Of a stretch of DNA of 64,000 nt, positions 11,105 through 24,500 are shown one piece after another (position 1 is the first letter of the stretch; each line of letters opens with the position of its first letter). The translations under genes and the position numbers were made by a program. The notes under the pieces were generated by a model that was given only the letters and a program-made list of their open reading frames with translations, did not search any database and was not told the DNA's origin. Origin of the DNA: Spinacia oleracea (Eukaryota > Streptophyta > Magnoliopsida > Caryophyllales > Amaranthaceae); assembly GCF_020520425.1 (NCBI RefSeq), contig NC_079492.1, positions 142,666,361-142,730,360 of the forward strand, written 5' to 3'.

Positions 11105-12082
11105 CTTTGCCCTATTTTTTATTAATCACATCTTCTCACTTACTATTAGGCCTTTTATTACTCACATCTTCTCACTTACTATTTAAATCCTACTTTAATA
11201 CTACATTAATCCCACTAGCAAACCAGATTTTGTTTTTAACCACTTTTAGTTTTAAGAAGTGCTTAAAGAAATACAAAGCATTTCTAACTTGACTACTAAA
11301 ATCCAGATTGAGTATAAAGAATCATCAATAGAAAAACTAATATAACTGTCTTACTTTTTTCGGGGGAAAGTAGAACTAGTTCATTAATAAAAGAACAAAG
11401 TGTTTGTAAATTACAAATAGGGGAATCTCCCAAGGACAATAATTTTCCAACGCTAAGAGCATGAGCAATGACTTTACTTTGCTACATCAACTTGTTAAAC
11501 CAAGCTACAACCTCTCATAAATCACAATTATAAGCTAAAACCTTTTTTCTGTTTGGTGGACCCCCACACATCAATCTTTACTCTCACAATAATATTGTTT
11601 GGGACCAGTTGAAAGTTACAAGGTTTGGAGGAAGTAAATATTGATATCAGAGAAGTATTAGTAAATACATATCAGTCATCAACAAGACAAAATAGAAAAA
11701 TGACAATCACTAAAGGACAAAACACTAAAGAATACGGAGTAAAACACAACAATTAAATTGCATTTTTTATGTGAAAAGTGGCGTTTGTTTTTTTTTAAAA
11801 TGGTGATTTTATGCGTCTGGTATGTTTTGCACGCACATATATGAGTGCCACCTCAACGATCTCCAAAGTTTGTAGCTCTAGGGAGCCAATTGGCTCTACA
11901 AAGCTACAAGACATTTTGCGACAATGGTGAAACAACTAGCTCCGACTTTTATTTAATTACAAGATAGTGTTTTTATAGAACCATTGCTCATTTGTTCATG
12001 CTCTGATAGGCAAACTACTCTGTCTATATTACTAGTCATCTAGTTCATTCTGAAAGTATACAGTGTACTATTCAACAATTCA
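11105..12082. other. Intergenic, no gene seen; short duplicated segment
   Basis: AT-rich DNA between the LINE and the SINE. A segment of roughly 30 bp containing CACATCTTCTCACTTACTATT occurs twice in tandem (about 11123-11150 and 11159-11183). No open frame of interest, RNA gene or promoter could be supported. Confidence 0.6.
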
Positions 12083-12203
12083 TTTTTTTTTTGTGTAGAG
12101 AGAGCCACAAATAACGAGACAACAAATGGTGTAGACAGGATTCAACCACAGGCCTTGAATACCACTTTTTCAAGACTTTACCAACTAAGCTAGTTAACAT
12201 CCA
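12083..12203 (-). mobile_element. tRNA-derived SINE
   Basis: The minus strand has a pol III A-box-like TAGCTTAGTTGGTA (near 12179-12197 on the plus strand) and a B-box-like GGTTGAATCC (12138-12147), spaced as in a tRNA head. It ends in a run of A (plus-strand T run at 12083-12092). The body is short. I could not define target duplications, so the limits are approximate. It lies just downstream of NRPD1. Confidence 0.6.
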
Positions 12204-12369
12204 TACTATGCACAGTTCGTGACTACCATGAGTTATGTATGAGCATGCCATTTGAAAATACAGAGTAATAAAGTACTGAAGGAAAATGAGAATGTTTGCA
12301 TTGCGAAAAACAGAGTACAGTTTTACAGATTACATGAAATTACAATAATAATATATAATAGCTTTCCCA

Positions 12370-12454
12370 GCTTCTCTTTGCTGCTTCCACTAAGACTTTC
12401 TTGCCATTTCTAAATTGCGGCAAGAAAGACGAAGTAGAAGCAGCAAAAAGAAGC
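12370..12454 (-). ncRNA. Long foldback hairpin in the NRPD1 3' UTR
   Basis: Arms 12370-12405 and 12419-12454 are 36 nt each, separated by a 13-nt loop. Thirty-one positions are Watson-Crick. In the NRPD1-sense (minus) RNA two more are G-U wobbles, leaving three mismatches; on the plus strand those two are C-A mismatches. The hairpin begins about 92 nt after the stop codon. It is of the size of a young microRNA-like or inverted-repeat foldback, but no small-RNA product is implied by sequence alone. It could also be a tiny palindromic insertion. Confidence 0.55.
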
Positions 12455-12521
12455 GTAGAGGAAAGAACTAACCCTACCAAATTTTACAAACACAACAACA
12501 CAACACAATGCAACATCTGGG

Positions 12522-12549
12522 TTTCTAGTTTCTGGTTTCTGGTTTCTAC
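12522..12549. repeat. Four heptamer repeats (TTTCTGG-like) overlapping the NRPD1 stop codon
   Basis: TTTCTAG, TTTCTGG, TTTCTGG and TTTCTAC follow one another. The last overlaps the stop codon at 12546-12548, so the array forms the start of the 3' UTR. Confidence 0.7.
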
Positions 12550-15500
12550 TTTAACAAGTTGGTGGCACCTTTCTTGGCAGCTCTGGCCTGGTAGACTTTT
12601 GCCCTCCCAGGTGCAATAAGCTCCAGCGCACCGTAAACACACTTCTTATACGAGAAGTCTTCAAATGTTCCGTCATCTCTTTCCAAAAGGAAGCAGCGCG
12701 TGTCTGCATGATCAGCATGGTGACCAACCTGCAACACCTCTTCAAGGGTCAGATTAACTAAATACTTCTTACATATTCTGCTAATTGTTAAAAAGACATT
12801 ACTTGCACAACAAGAATCTGGCATATTCGGAAAAAACAAGTCTGTATAACCCATTCTCATTACATGTTTTACAGAAAGAGAAGAAAACATACAACACTTT
12901 TCATAGTTATTTTATGCATCACACAAACTCCAATCACATACTTCAGCAACACATACACGAATGTACTTCCTCTGTTCCTGAATACTTAGCTTTACCGTAA
13001 TTATATGCATTTGATATTTGTAAAATATACATTAAGACTAATCCAACAACGTATTACACAATAACATTTTTTTTTTTATATTAGTAAGAAAAATTGGTCA
13101 AAGTTTATGTACGAATAGTGCAAAAGTCAAAATATTGCAAGCATTCAGTAACGGAGGGAGTAGTATCATATGTATCACTTTGTGAAGAAAATATATGGTG
13201 GTACGGATAAGTAATTTTCTGAAAGAACATCTCAATAACCATAGTAATGTGTATCCATCCCCAAATAACGAAATTTTCTTTATAAATTTTCAATACCATC
13301 CATTACCACTTTAGAGGTGGCATTGACTATTGAGTGGTAATGGAAATTTATGAAGAAAATCACATGTTTGGGAATGGACTTTCATTACAATGAACACGGG
13401 CTTTTCTTACAAAATTACAAACACATTACCATTCCCTTGGTTTATGACCAATTACCAGATGAACCATTAATGTTAAATTGTTAACCATAAAGAAGAATAT
13501 AGAAAACAGGAAAGAATTCGAAAGACAGCCAACATTGGTATGGTGCAGAGGTATGGGTGCACTAGCATAACAGGTGCTTTGAAGAATCACAAGAGCCAAT
13601 TTTTCCTCAGCATAACAAGCAATTCAGTTTCCAGCTGACTATAATCTAGACAAGAAACAAATATGACAGAAAACCAGAATAACCAAATACCGGCGTCCAA
13701 CCATGAAAGTGGGATTAAACAAGCAACTGCACATCTTATAATGAGAAAAGGGCAAAGAAGGGCTTGCCTTAATATCTACAGCTCCACTCCCAATTTTCTC
13801 TTCTCGATGTGGGTGGAATTTTAAAGCCATCAACATCATTGTCTTATCCAAGTCACTCAACTTCTCATCAATTGCATACCTGGATAAAAATCAAGGCACG
13901 TGAAAATATGCTAAGTGGGTATAACAAACACAGCGTAATCAAGAATCGGTGAAGAGCTAAGACAAAACCAATTGCCCAAAACAAAAATTTCAGGAAGAAC
14001 CAGAATAATGTCATTAAAAGGCGAGAGCTTGTTCACATTTGCACTTTGCAAACGAGTCACATGAATCATATAGGTACTCACTTCTCTAAGTAAATTCTAA
14101 ACACATATTTGAGGATTTGAGTACATTGCTTTGCCTGTGAAATGCTGGATAGACGATAACAATGGGGTATTAACAGCTCACATAGTTTTTTCGTAAAAAT
14201 GATATAGCAGACACCTAATAGGGTGTAATAAGAGTGTCTGCAGACTGTACTACTCTGTCAGTCTGCAATCCAGTTTTAGGTGCACCTCTATATCCACAGC
14301 ACCCCCACATGGGCCAAATCAGGAAGTTTACGGGTTTCTTACTAGAAGATATGACAACGCACTGAGAAGATCATACTCAGATTATGATGAGATCAACCAC
14401 AAAGAAGACTAATGTCTGCAGCTTAATCAGTGTACTGGGATCTAAACACAATTTTTTCATAGATATACAGAGGCTTCCAAGGAAATTCCTGTAATTGAAT
14501 TTGCAAAGGAAAAAGACACGCCAATGCATAATAGAGAAATTACCGGGATGATGATCACATCATTACCTTAGGACAGTCTCTATTGCTGTATCATATAACC
14601 CAATTCTTGATGGCGTCAAAAAAGAGATTTCTCATTCTACCCTCCCATAAAAAAAATGATTTCCCCTTCTACCCTTCGTTTAATATAAATAAAAGGAAAA
14701 AAGAGTCAATTTGGTAAATTAATAAAATAATAGAAAGAACCAATATGGGAATAACAATTTCCATGTATACAAAGAGAATTTTGGATGTTGTGAAGCAATA
14801 AGATTTATTTATGACATGTCCTTCTGGAAAAAAAATTGATGTGTCAACCTATTATTTACCAAATAACATTGCTAAGACTTTTTACGTTTTAGATATTTAG
14901 TAAAAAAAAAATAAAGAAATTTTTAGCCTAATAATTGAATTTTTACAACTGCCCAATTAGGAATAATACTATACTCTCAACAATCGACTATGATGTCTTA
15001 AACAGCCTAGAAATTCTATTGGTTACACTGAATACAATCAATTGTTTTCTTCCATAGTTCCATCTACTTGATCATTACGGGGTTATAAATCTAGTACTCC
15101 TACGTACCAAACTTGCTTTTCACATGATACATATTAAGGAGAAAACCATATTTTCAAATGGATGCATAAATAAACCACATTTTTTACTGAAAGGGGACGC
15201 AGTGCCGAAGAATATTAATTGTATCAAGTTATAGGACATCAACTTACTTGAACAATATGCTCTTCCATATTCGACCGAGCCGCCAAATGTCATTCACAGA
15301 GAAATGCATCTGTAAAAACTTCTTTGGTATTGCCAAATTGAATACTTTTGAAGTTGAAAATCTATCTATACGGTGAGCACCAAGTTTTCCGGATACAAGC
15401 GCCTCACTGTTAGGGGGAACCTTTGTTTTAGTGTCAGAACTTGTTTGACTTCCCAGCATCTCATAGATATCCAGAGGCTTCTGAATTTCATGCCCCTGAT

Positions 15501-18500
15501 AATAAGGACAATAGATATGGTTAAAAAGGAGAGATACAGCAGCTGCAGCAACAATTAAAGAAAAACAGCCAGCAAAATCTTCTAGAGTCTAGGCTCTGGG
15601 GTTTGGAAGCCATTATGGAAATGCGCTTATACCTGGCATTCTGAAGGTTTCTTTCTAAACGAAATAGAGAGTTTTTTTTAACTATAAAGACAGTAGTAGT
15701 GAGCAGAAGAAGTCAACGAGGAGATAGATACAATTGTTGCAGAGAGAAAGAACTCACTATTTAACAACTCCGTTTCATACATAAGGCACATAAGTGCTTT
15801 AAGATTGAACTTTAACTGTTAATTTCTTCAAATATGATGACAAGCATTATGAAAGATTGAACTTTAATTATTTTATTGATGTATTTTAAATGAATTTAAT
15901 AATCAAAGTTTTCCCTTGAAAGTGTGGGTGTCTCAAAGAATGAAATGGAAGGAGTGGGTAGTAAATAAAGATACACACAAATTATTACATAAAAACATCC
16001 AGAATAATATTCTTTTGTTTAACCTCAACCCCTCCACGGGCTCCACCCAAAAAGAAGTACTCCCTCCGTTCCAAAATCTTGTCTTGTCCTAATCGGGCTT
16101 CCTAAATACTTGTCTTGTTTCTATATTTGGATATACACTTTTCCTACTTTTCCATAAATCATAATTGCTTTTTCTTACATATTCTACAGTTTTCCAACTT
16201 TTCCATCCCCACATGCACTTTCAAATCATCTACTTTATCCCCTTCCCCATAAAAACACTCACAATCATTGTTTTTCTTACACACTTTTCACATTTCTTAA
16301 TACCTGTGTTTTTCACCAAATCAGACAACTAATTAGGAATGGAGGGAGTACTATTTCACATTTATGAGTTATGACCCAACCAATAGCCCCCCCTGGACAT
16401 TTTTTACCCTTTAATTTAGTATTTGCACTGTAGGAGTAAGATTCCTTTTCAAAAATATATAATAAAAAAGATGATGGACAAATAGTTGCCAGTTTATATA
16501 AGGAAAGTAGAATTTGCAAGGAAACATTTCTACTAATATATAGTCGCACTTATTTTTCCAATCCCTGAATGAATTGAACACTTAAAGTGAAGGGAGCATA
16601 ACAAGATGATTGTGTATTTGTGTTCAGAGAATCTTCCAATTGCAGATGCAGTCACAAGTCCTCACACCCATCTATTTTATGATCAGAAACATCAACACTT
16701 AACGAGAGAAGCTGGGAAAGGATTACCTTGCCAGAGTACATAAAATCAAAATGTGCACCAGTTCCCAGATTTGGCATCTTCCCCCATGCCAAAGCATCTA
16801 AGCTTCCATGTAACCCATCAACAGCTCCCTGCTTAGCAGCTTTTATGAAGGACATGCCAGCATTCTGCAAAAGTTTTTTGGGTAATAGAAAAAAAGAGAA
16901 CATTCAATAGGAATGCAATTAATGGAAACAATATTACAATACAATAATGTAAGTAAAGTCGGAACAGGGCAAAAAATCAGAAGTAGTTATGGTTCATTCC
17001 CATGCCAGTTTTTGTTAGAGCATGAATTAAACGGCAAACTGTGAGAACTAAGTCAGATAAGAGTAACTCAAGAAACCAAACAGCCCTGTCTAGACATGTG
17101 CTACAGAACAAGGAATGAACAGATACATTTTCAATAGGGTTATTTTCAACCCCTCTAACAAGGCCAAACAAGGGTACCACTATGGTCTATGGGATACAGT
17201 ATAGCCTCTGTTTATACATGTGTTTGCAAACACAATTTAATCCCCTGATATCTTTTATCAAGTTATTTATCAAACTCTCACATAGTTCTGCAGCAATGAG
17301 AATAAGCGATATGCACAATAGCAACAAAGCCATAGCCTTATTCCCAAAAAGATGGGGTTGACTGCATGAACAGAGAGTCTATCTCATATGGTTATCCACA
17401 AAGATCTCCTCCTCCATTCGCTTCTGTCTAGTGCTACAACACCTCGCAATCCCGCCTTCTCCATGTTTTATTTAATTCCCTCCACCCAAATCATCTTTGG
17501 CCTTCCTCGATTGTGTTTGAGATCTCCGTTTACCCCAACCATCTACCTTCCTTGCCGAGTTGCCGGTGCATCTTCTGTTCAAAATCTCACATGCCCAAAC
17601 CATCGTAACTGAGTCTCCCTTATCTTATCCTCAATATCTAAAACTCCAACTTTCCCCTGAATATCTAGATTCCTGATTCTGTCCCTCGATGTGTTCCTGC
17701 ACATCCATCTCAACATGTGCATCTCTGTTACACTCTTCTTTTTAATGTGCTTCTTCCTAAATTCCCCACATTCTGACCCATATAATAACTCTGGTCTTAT
17801 AATGATGGTAACACCGTTATCCAACATATAAACACATCTCTTATTTACAGAACAATTCCCTGAAAACATAAACATGGTATGAACTATTTATTGGTATTTG
17901 GTAGTTACATAACCACCTCGTGACATATCATCCCTTTCCCAAAAACAATAAAAACTGACAAGGGAGAAAACTGATACAGGGTTCGGAATGACGTCCAATT
18001 TGATTATATGGTCACCTAGCACTAGAGTCAAATAGAAAAATGGGACAAAACCAAGACATGGTCCGGAATGACGTCCCAAGCCGCCGAAATGGAAGTGTAC
18101 AGAATACAACTTTCCGAATCATAGATCCCCAAAATAACGTGTTATACCAACATTTCAAGTTCGTAGGGGGGCACCGTACTCGTTTTTAGAGGCCTATTAA
18201 TGAAAACTTGGTTTTAGGTTCCCTAGGCCATAAAACGGGGCTACGCAAAAGTTGGGGAGAAAACAATAGCAAATGAGGTGCTTTCGAGGGTCCCAAAAGG
18301 CACGCAAACCCCGTTGCTGCTCGATTTTAGTGAACATGCGTAGAGGGCACCATACTCGTTTTTTGAGGCTGAAATAGAACGAGGGACCATTATATGTGAC
18401 CCTCAGCACCACGTGGTAAAAGAATGGAGACAAACCAGACAGGGTTCGAAATAACGTCCCAAGCCGCCGAAATTGAATGTTATATGGTCAAGGGACCAAA

Positions 18501-21500
18501 CACCAAGTTTTCGGCTCATGCATAAAAGGGAAAGGAGACCAATTTAGTTCTACGATGACCTAGCACTAAAACCGTATAGACCCATTGGTTCTATGTTCAC
18601 CTAGGACTAGACTCACATAGACCCAAATGGTTTTGTGTACTACTAAAAAAATTGGGGCAAACCTGATACGTGGTCCGGAATGACGTCCCATTTGGTTCTA
18701 TGGTCACCTAGCCCTAGAGTCGAATAAAAAATGGGACAAAACTGAGACAGGCTCCGAAATGATATCCCAAACCGCCGAAATTGAAGTGTATAGATCACAA
18801 AAATAACATTCCGGACCATGAATCCCAAAAATAGCGTTCCAGACCAACATTTGAAGTGCGTAGAGGAGAACCATATTCGTTTAGAGGCTGAAACGGGACG
18901 AGGGACCATTATATGTGACCCTGAGCATGTGTTGGGTTCCCTTGGCCATATAACGAAGCCACGCAAAGCTGGGGAGAAAACGATGGCATATGAGGTACTT
19001 TTGAGGGTCACGTAAGGCACGCAGTCCCGCCAGTACTCAGTTTTATTGAAACGTGTGCAGAGGGAACCGTACTTGTTTTTAGAGGCTGAAACCGGACGAT
19101 AGACCATTACATGCAACCTCAGCATGTGGTAGAAGAATGGGGTAAAACCGAGCACTATAACCTAAAATGGTTAAGTTTTCTCACTCATATTCTCTCTCCT
19201 AGGTAGCAGAAGAATACAACAGTATTTTCTCAGGCCCAGGAATAACTTGTGTCTCGTAGCAACAGGAAATCATTTTTCTTTATAAGCCTGAGAATTTTTT
19301 TTTTTTACCTGTTTCGTAATAAAATTTGACGACAAGGCCTCAAATTCAGGCAGGCAGAATAGGCAATTCTAGTACATACCAAGGAAAAGTTACAAATAAA
19401 TAACATAGATGAACTCACAGTAAAGCATGCCAGCATGAAAGGTGACGAAACAGATACAAGAGCTTTCTGCCTAGCAATCCCTTTAGCACTTAACCCTACA
19501 AATTCCCCTGTCACAGACAGACAATCCGCCAGTAGGATTAAGTGCTCTGGAAGAATAGTCTTGCCTATATCAGCAGAAGCACACCTCAAATTCTGCACAG
19601 AAGGGGCTATATCAATATACAGTGTAGACAATTATACAGATGCTGCCATGAAAAAGATCCAGATTTTTTAAAACTATAAAAAGAGAGAGAACCTCAAGGA
19701 AGCATCTCCAGGCAACATCAATTCCAAAAGCTGAATAAATCTCACTCAGGTCATCAGGATAACTGCGTGTCCAATCTATCAATTCCATGATCGGTAGACA
19801 GTTGTTCACTAATCTGCTCCACATATTTTTGCTTTTGCAATTTGCTGACAGAGAGACGCTTAGATATAGTTCTCCGCCAGGGGACTGACTCAGAGTCCTT
19901 GATTCAGCTGGTTGATTATGCCATAATATATCTACCTTATCAACCTCGGCAAATCCTGAAGGAGGTGAAATAAGCTAAAGAGCTTGGCTAAAGGATGTAA
20001 ATAGACATAGTTCGACACAGAAGACAAATTCAATCTACAGAAAATGATGAAATATAGAGCATGGAACTCATCAATGTGATAATTAAATCCATAACAGCCA
20101 CTGCATCTCAAGTTAACTTATCATTGTCATTTACTTAACCATCAACAAGTTGGTGATTAGAAACATCAAACATCAAGAATCTTCACTGGAAACAATAAGC
20201 AATCTTACAGAATATTCTAATAGCCTTTGGCACATCTTATAGTTCAACCAGTTAATCTACAATGACACTCCCTGTGTTACAAATAGGTAGCTACAATCTA
20301 CGAGTTAATCAATCTGGATAACTCAAGACCTACAGAATATTCAGTGATATGAAATAATAAAATAAAGTAGTGAAAGAATAAAATAAAGTATAAATATTAA
20401 GCTCTTGACAAGCTAACATGATGGAAATGCCACAAGTTTCCTGAGGCAATTGGAAATACTTGCACTACTTGGTTATTTGGGAATAATGACTAAGAAAGTT
20501 TTAACAATGTGAAATGGTGAAAAAAATATTGGCTATTTTGAACTACAGGGATATATTACTGATTAATTAATTTATAAAAATGATTTTTTTATCTATGTCT
20601 AGAAGTATCACAATGATAATGGAAGGAAGAAAACTCAGTAAAATCCACCATTGTATGTATCATATTTTAATTAGATCACTGAAGTGCTAATATTAAAAAA
20701 GTATATAAAAAAATATTAAGTTAATTTTTAATGATACGGTTAATCCTAAAAGGGGGTGATAGAACCATGTGGTTCTATGAACCTTCTACTGCTGGGCGAC
20801 CAAGTCATAGTAGAATTAGGATATAGTCTCGCACAGTTCTTCAAGCTTCTATTGCCGGGTGGCCAAGTCATGGAAGGCTATACTGCTAAACAGAATGCAA
20901 GTCACAAAAGGCTTTAGACCCGTGAGGAGGTACTATAGGAGGGGGGTGGTAGATAAGAGTTCTGATTGAAGTAGTCGGGAAACATATAAATATGTAAAGC
21001 TCAAACAGAGATTAAGAAGCAAATATTTCGTGAAAGTAAGCACCTTTCACTACAGATCCCAGAAGACTCGGTATCACCACATCTCGAACTGAATTTAAAT
21101 CCGTATATGATTTTCTTGGATTTTCACTGATGGTGGCAGTAATGCATACAATTGTGGTATCACTCCCAGCATCAGAAAGACAACCACTCCTGCAATTTCA
21201 TTGGCCAAGTCAATATGGAAGTAAGAAGTATTATAGAGAATTTTAAAAAACATCATGAAGTTTCCCACTAGTACTAGTAAAGAAGAGAAAAATCATCCAA
21301 CGGATATAATGATGTTCTATAGTTAATACAGGCTCCATACAAAGTACATAAACTACCACGCATCTCATCTTAAATCATCATATAAGCTGTTGGTTTTAAA
21401 CTGAAGATGGCTCTAATGATTTTTTTAGTAATGGAACTTGTATCATGGCCTCCTATCCAAGAAAGTAAGTCAGCATACAGCATGACCCACGCGGAAAAAA

Positions 21501-24500
21501 AAAAATTAGGATTGATCACGTTGTCCAACTTGGAAAATTAATAAATAACAAAGCTCATGGTTGCATCTTAGCTCTTAACTTAATGCTTATTTTCTACTTG
21601 TGGGTCAAAGTTCGTGAGCAGAACTGGATATAAAATTTAGAGCTAGGAAAGTTAAAAGAAGCAATGTCAACACCTATTAAAGTATGGTTAAGAACACTTG
21701 ATCCGAGTTAATGAAAATGCAAAGACAATCCCTCCATCCTAAAATTAACTTCCAGCATCCAAGTGGCAAGAGGTATTAAAATAAAATGTTAAAAAAATAT
21801 AAAGATGAAATTGATAGTGGATTGAGAGAGAAAATGTAGTGAGAAAAAAGTGTTGATATGATGAAGTGAAAAAAAAAAGTATCGTAATAACTAAAGGAAG
21901 AGGGGACTTATTTGGGACAAACCAAAAAGAGAAAGTGAGAAGTTAAAAAAAAAATGGGGGGTGCGGGGGTAATTGTTTTGGCCCTAGACTGAAAGTGATT
22001 CATCTAGTTGGCCACTATTCTAACTTCTCTAATGTCTGAAACATAGTGGGTAGAAAGGGTACAAACACCACCCTGTCTGATCCTACCAATGAACAGGTTT
22101 AGAGAGGAATATCTTGCATGTATACTAAAAACTAGTCTACTTACGTAGGGTGACTGGAGACTCTTTTTCAGAAAGAAGAGTATATAGTTTAAGTAAAAAG
22201 TAGGAAAACCCTAAAAATTTAAAGACCTTGAAGGGCTTTTCAACATTCAAGACGTCAAGTAGAGGTTGGATTGGCTTACTTGCTCATTAGGCGCACATTA
22301 GAAAGGGAGGTAGTTCCTTCGCACTTCCTCTTCAGGGCATCAATTATAGAAAAAACTTTCAACCGCATTTTTTTCAGAATTTCCTGGACAGAATCAACAG
22401 ACACAATTAACACTGAAGAATTTGATATGGATAATTTTTTCAATAAATTGTTTTCAACATACAGATTTACCTTCTTCACATGAAAATGGCAAACCCAAGG
22501 GCAAATATGCATTCGACTGTGGTTTTCTGGAGAATAGCTAATCATCCAAAAAATATAAGGTACAACATATGCAAATATTGAAACAAGAATGAAGACCAAG
22601 AAGAGACATTGGAAAAGTAACTTACACTATCATGACTGTCGAGACAATATCAGAAAACAAAAGTTTTTCAAGATGATTTTTAACTTCTAAGACCCCATAT
22701 TCAAAACCGTAACGCAACCTTCTGAGTTTGTGAGACAGAAATAGTGAAACTGTCCTGCTTCCTTTGGCTTTTCTGGTACCACTCTCCATTACTTTCTGCA
22801 CAACATGATTTATGACTTGCGAAAGTAAGTTTAAGTGAGGCAATAAAAGGAGCTTGGGCATGTCAGAAATCAAACACTATGACATCACCCTCCCCCCACA
22901 TATCTTCAACAAGATACGTCATTTCTTTTGAAGGTCTCATTCTTTTTTCTGTAGACAAAGTTATAGGACAGAATAAGTAGACAAAAGGCTAGTGTGCATT
23001 TGGCACGTGCAGAGTGAGAAAGAGGGCACCTTAAAGTTTAACAAAGGTGAAGGTTCCAGAACACTGATGGGTTGGTCTAGTGCGCTGTATGCAGCTTCAG
23101 AAAAAGCACAAGATGCCAATGCACCAACAGGATGGCCACCAATAGCATTACACGCATCCATGCTCTCACCAATCGATCCATCACTGTCAACTGAAGAAGA
23201 CTTTCCCTCTCCAACACCATAAGAAAACTGAACAACTTGGTTCCCATATGCACTTCTTACGGTGCCATCATAGGCCATTTGGATATCACGCAAGAAAAAA
23301 GTAAGCTTTCGCGTTAAGGTACCGGGGACATTAGCATTTTCACTGAACGAACTACGACTTGTAACAGAATGAACAAAGCTTTCAAGAGGGTTCAAGCCTG
23401 TGACAAATGAACCTTCCACCACAGAAAATGGAATGAAAGATTTGGTGCATTCAAAATTTTCATCAAAGTTTGAAGATTTTGCCTTCAACTCAGTCCAAGC
23501 AGCACATGAAAGCTTGTGAGGAAGCCTGAAAGACAAAGGTACAAGTGAATGTTGTAAACCAAGACACATACTCTGCTGAACTAATTTTGACAGATTCCCT
23601 TTGCTTCCAGATTTTATCATGGCCAACAAAGCATTGTCCTTAGCAGCATATTGATAAGTCAAATTCTGAATATCTCGGTAGACGTATTTGAAAGCACTGA
23701 CAGAAGCACGGCTTAGTGCAGCTGACTTCTGTTTTTCAAAGCATAGCTTATCAGCCTCAAGTGACATTGCAATTTGATGTTGTTCATCATCAGCAAGAAG
23801 GTATTTTATGAAAGAACCCACCAACAACTGTTTCACATGGCAGTTCTTCTCTGCTTCTTGAAGACCACAAGAAACTTCATCAACCAAATTATTACGCAAG
23901 TGTCCATCGGAGCATAGATAAAGGTCAAGCAGAGAGACACTCAAACCCCTTGAGGACAAATATTCACAAAAAAGTCTCTGAGCAGCATCGAGAAAATCCA
24001 GAAACTTACCACCACAATGGTTGATCAGACTTTCGAAAAAGTTTCCATTGGCATCCCCTTGAAACCACGAAGATCCAGCAGGAGATGAGATTAACTCTCC
24101 TTTACTAATTTCAACACCATTTGAAGCAGAGACATAATCAAATTCAGGTGGCAATAACATGCTGAATATTTGCTTCCCAGTCCACAAACCAGAATTTGTA
24201 GAAGATGAGAACAATTTTGAAGGACAAAGCATCTCCAGATTCTGCACTTGAGATTTGGACAGGACATCATCCTCTGCCATGAGCAAATGTGCACCAGTCA
24301 AGCTATCATGTGTCAGTGAAAGCAAGTTTCTTCCAGTCTGTCCATTTCTTAACTGCTTCTCCAAGCCCACAAGCTCCCTTAGCTCCACTCTGGCGCCCAT
24401 TGACTGTGGCACATAGCCATGCAGGCTATCACCGTCGAAATCCCCTTGCATTGGAGCACAACATAGAGGGTTGATAGAGACTACAGAATTTATTGGAAGA

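Noticed and set aside
11340..11460. Possible transposon end near CTTTTTTCGGGGGAAAGTAG
   Set aside because: It looked familiar but no inverted repeat, target duplication or coding match could be shown.
18643..19155. 170-codon minus-strand frame
   Set aside because: Lies within the tandem array in an NRPD1 intron; the repeated blocks explain its repeated peptides and no domain is seen.
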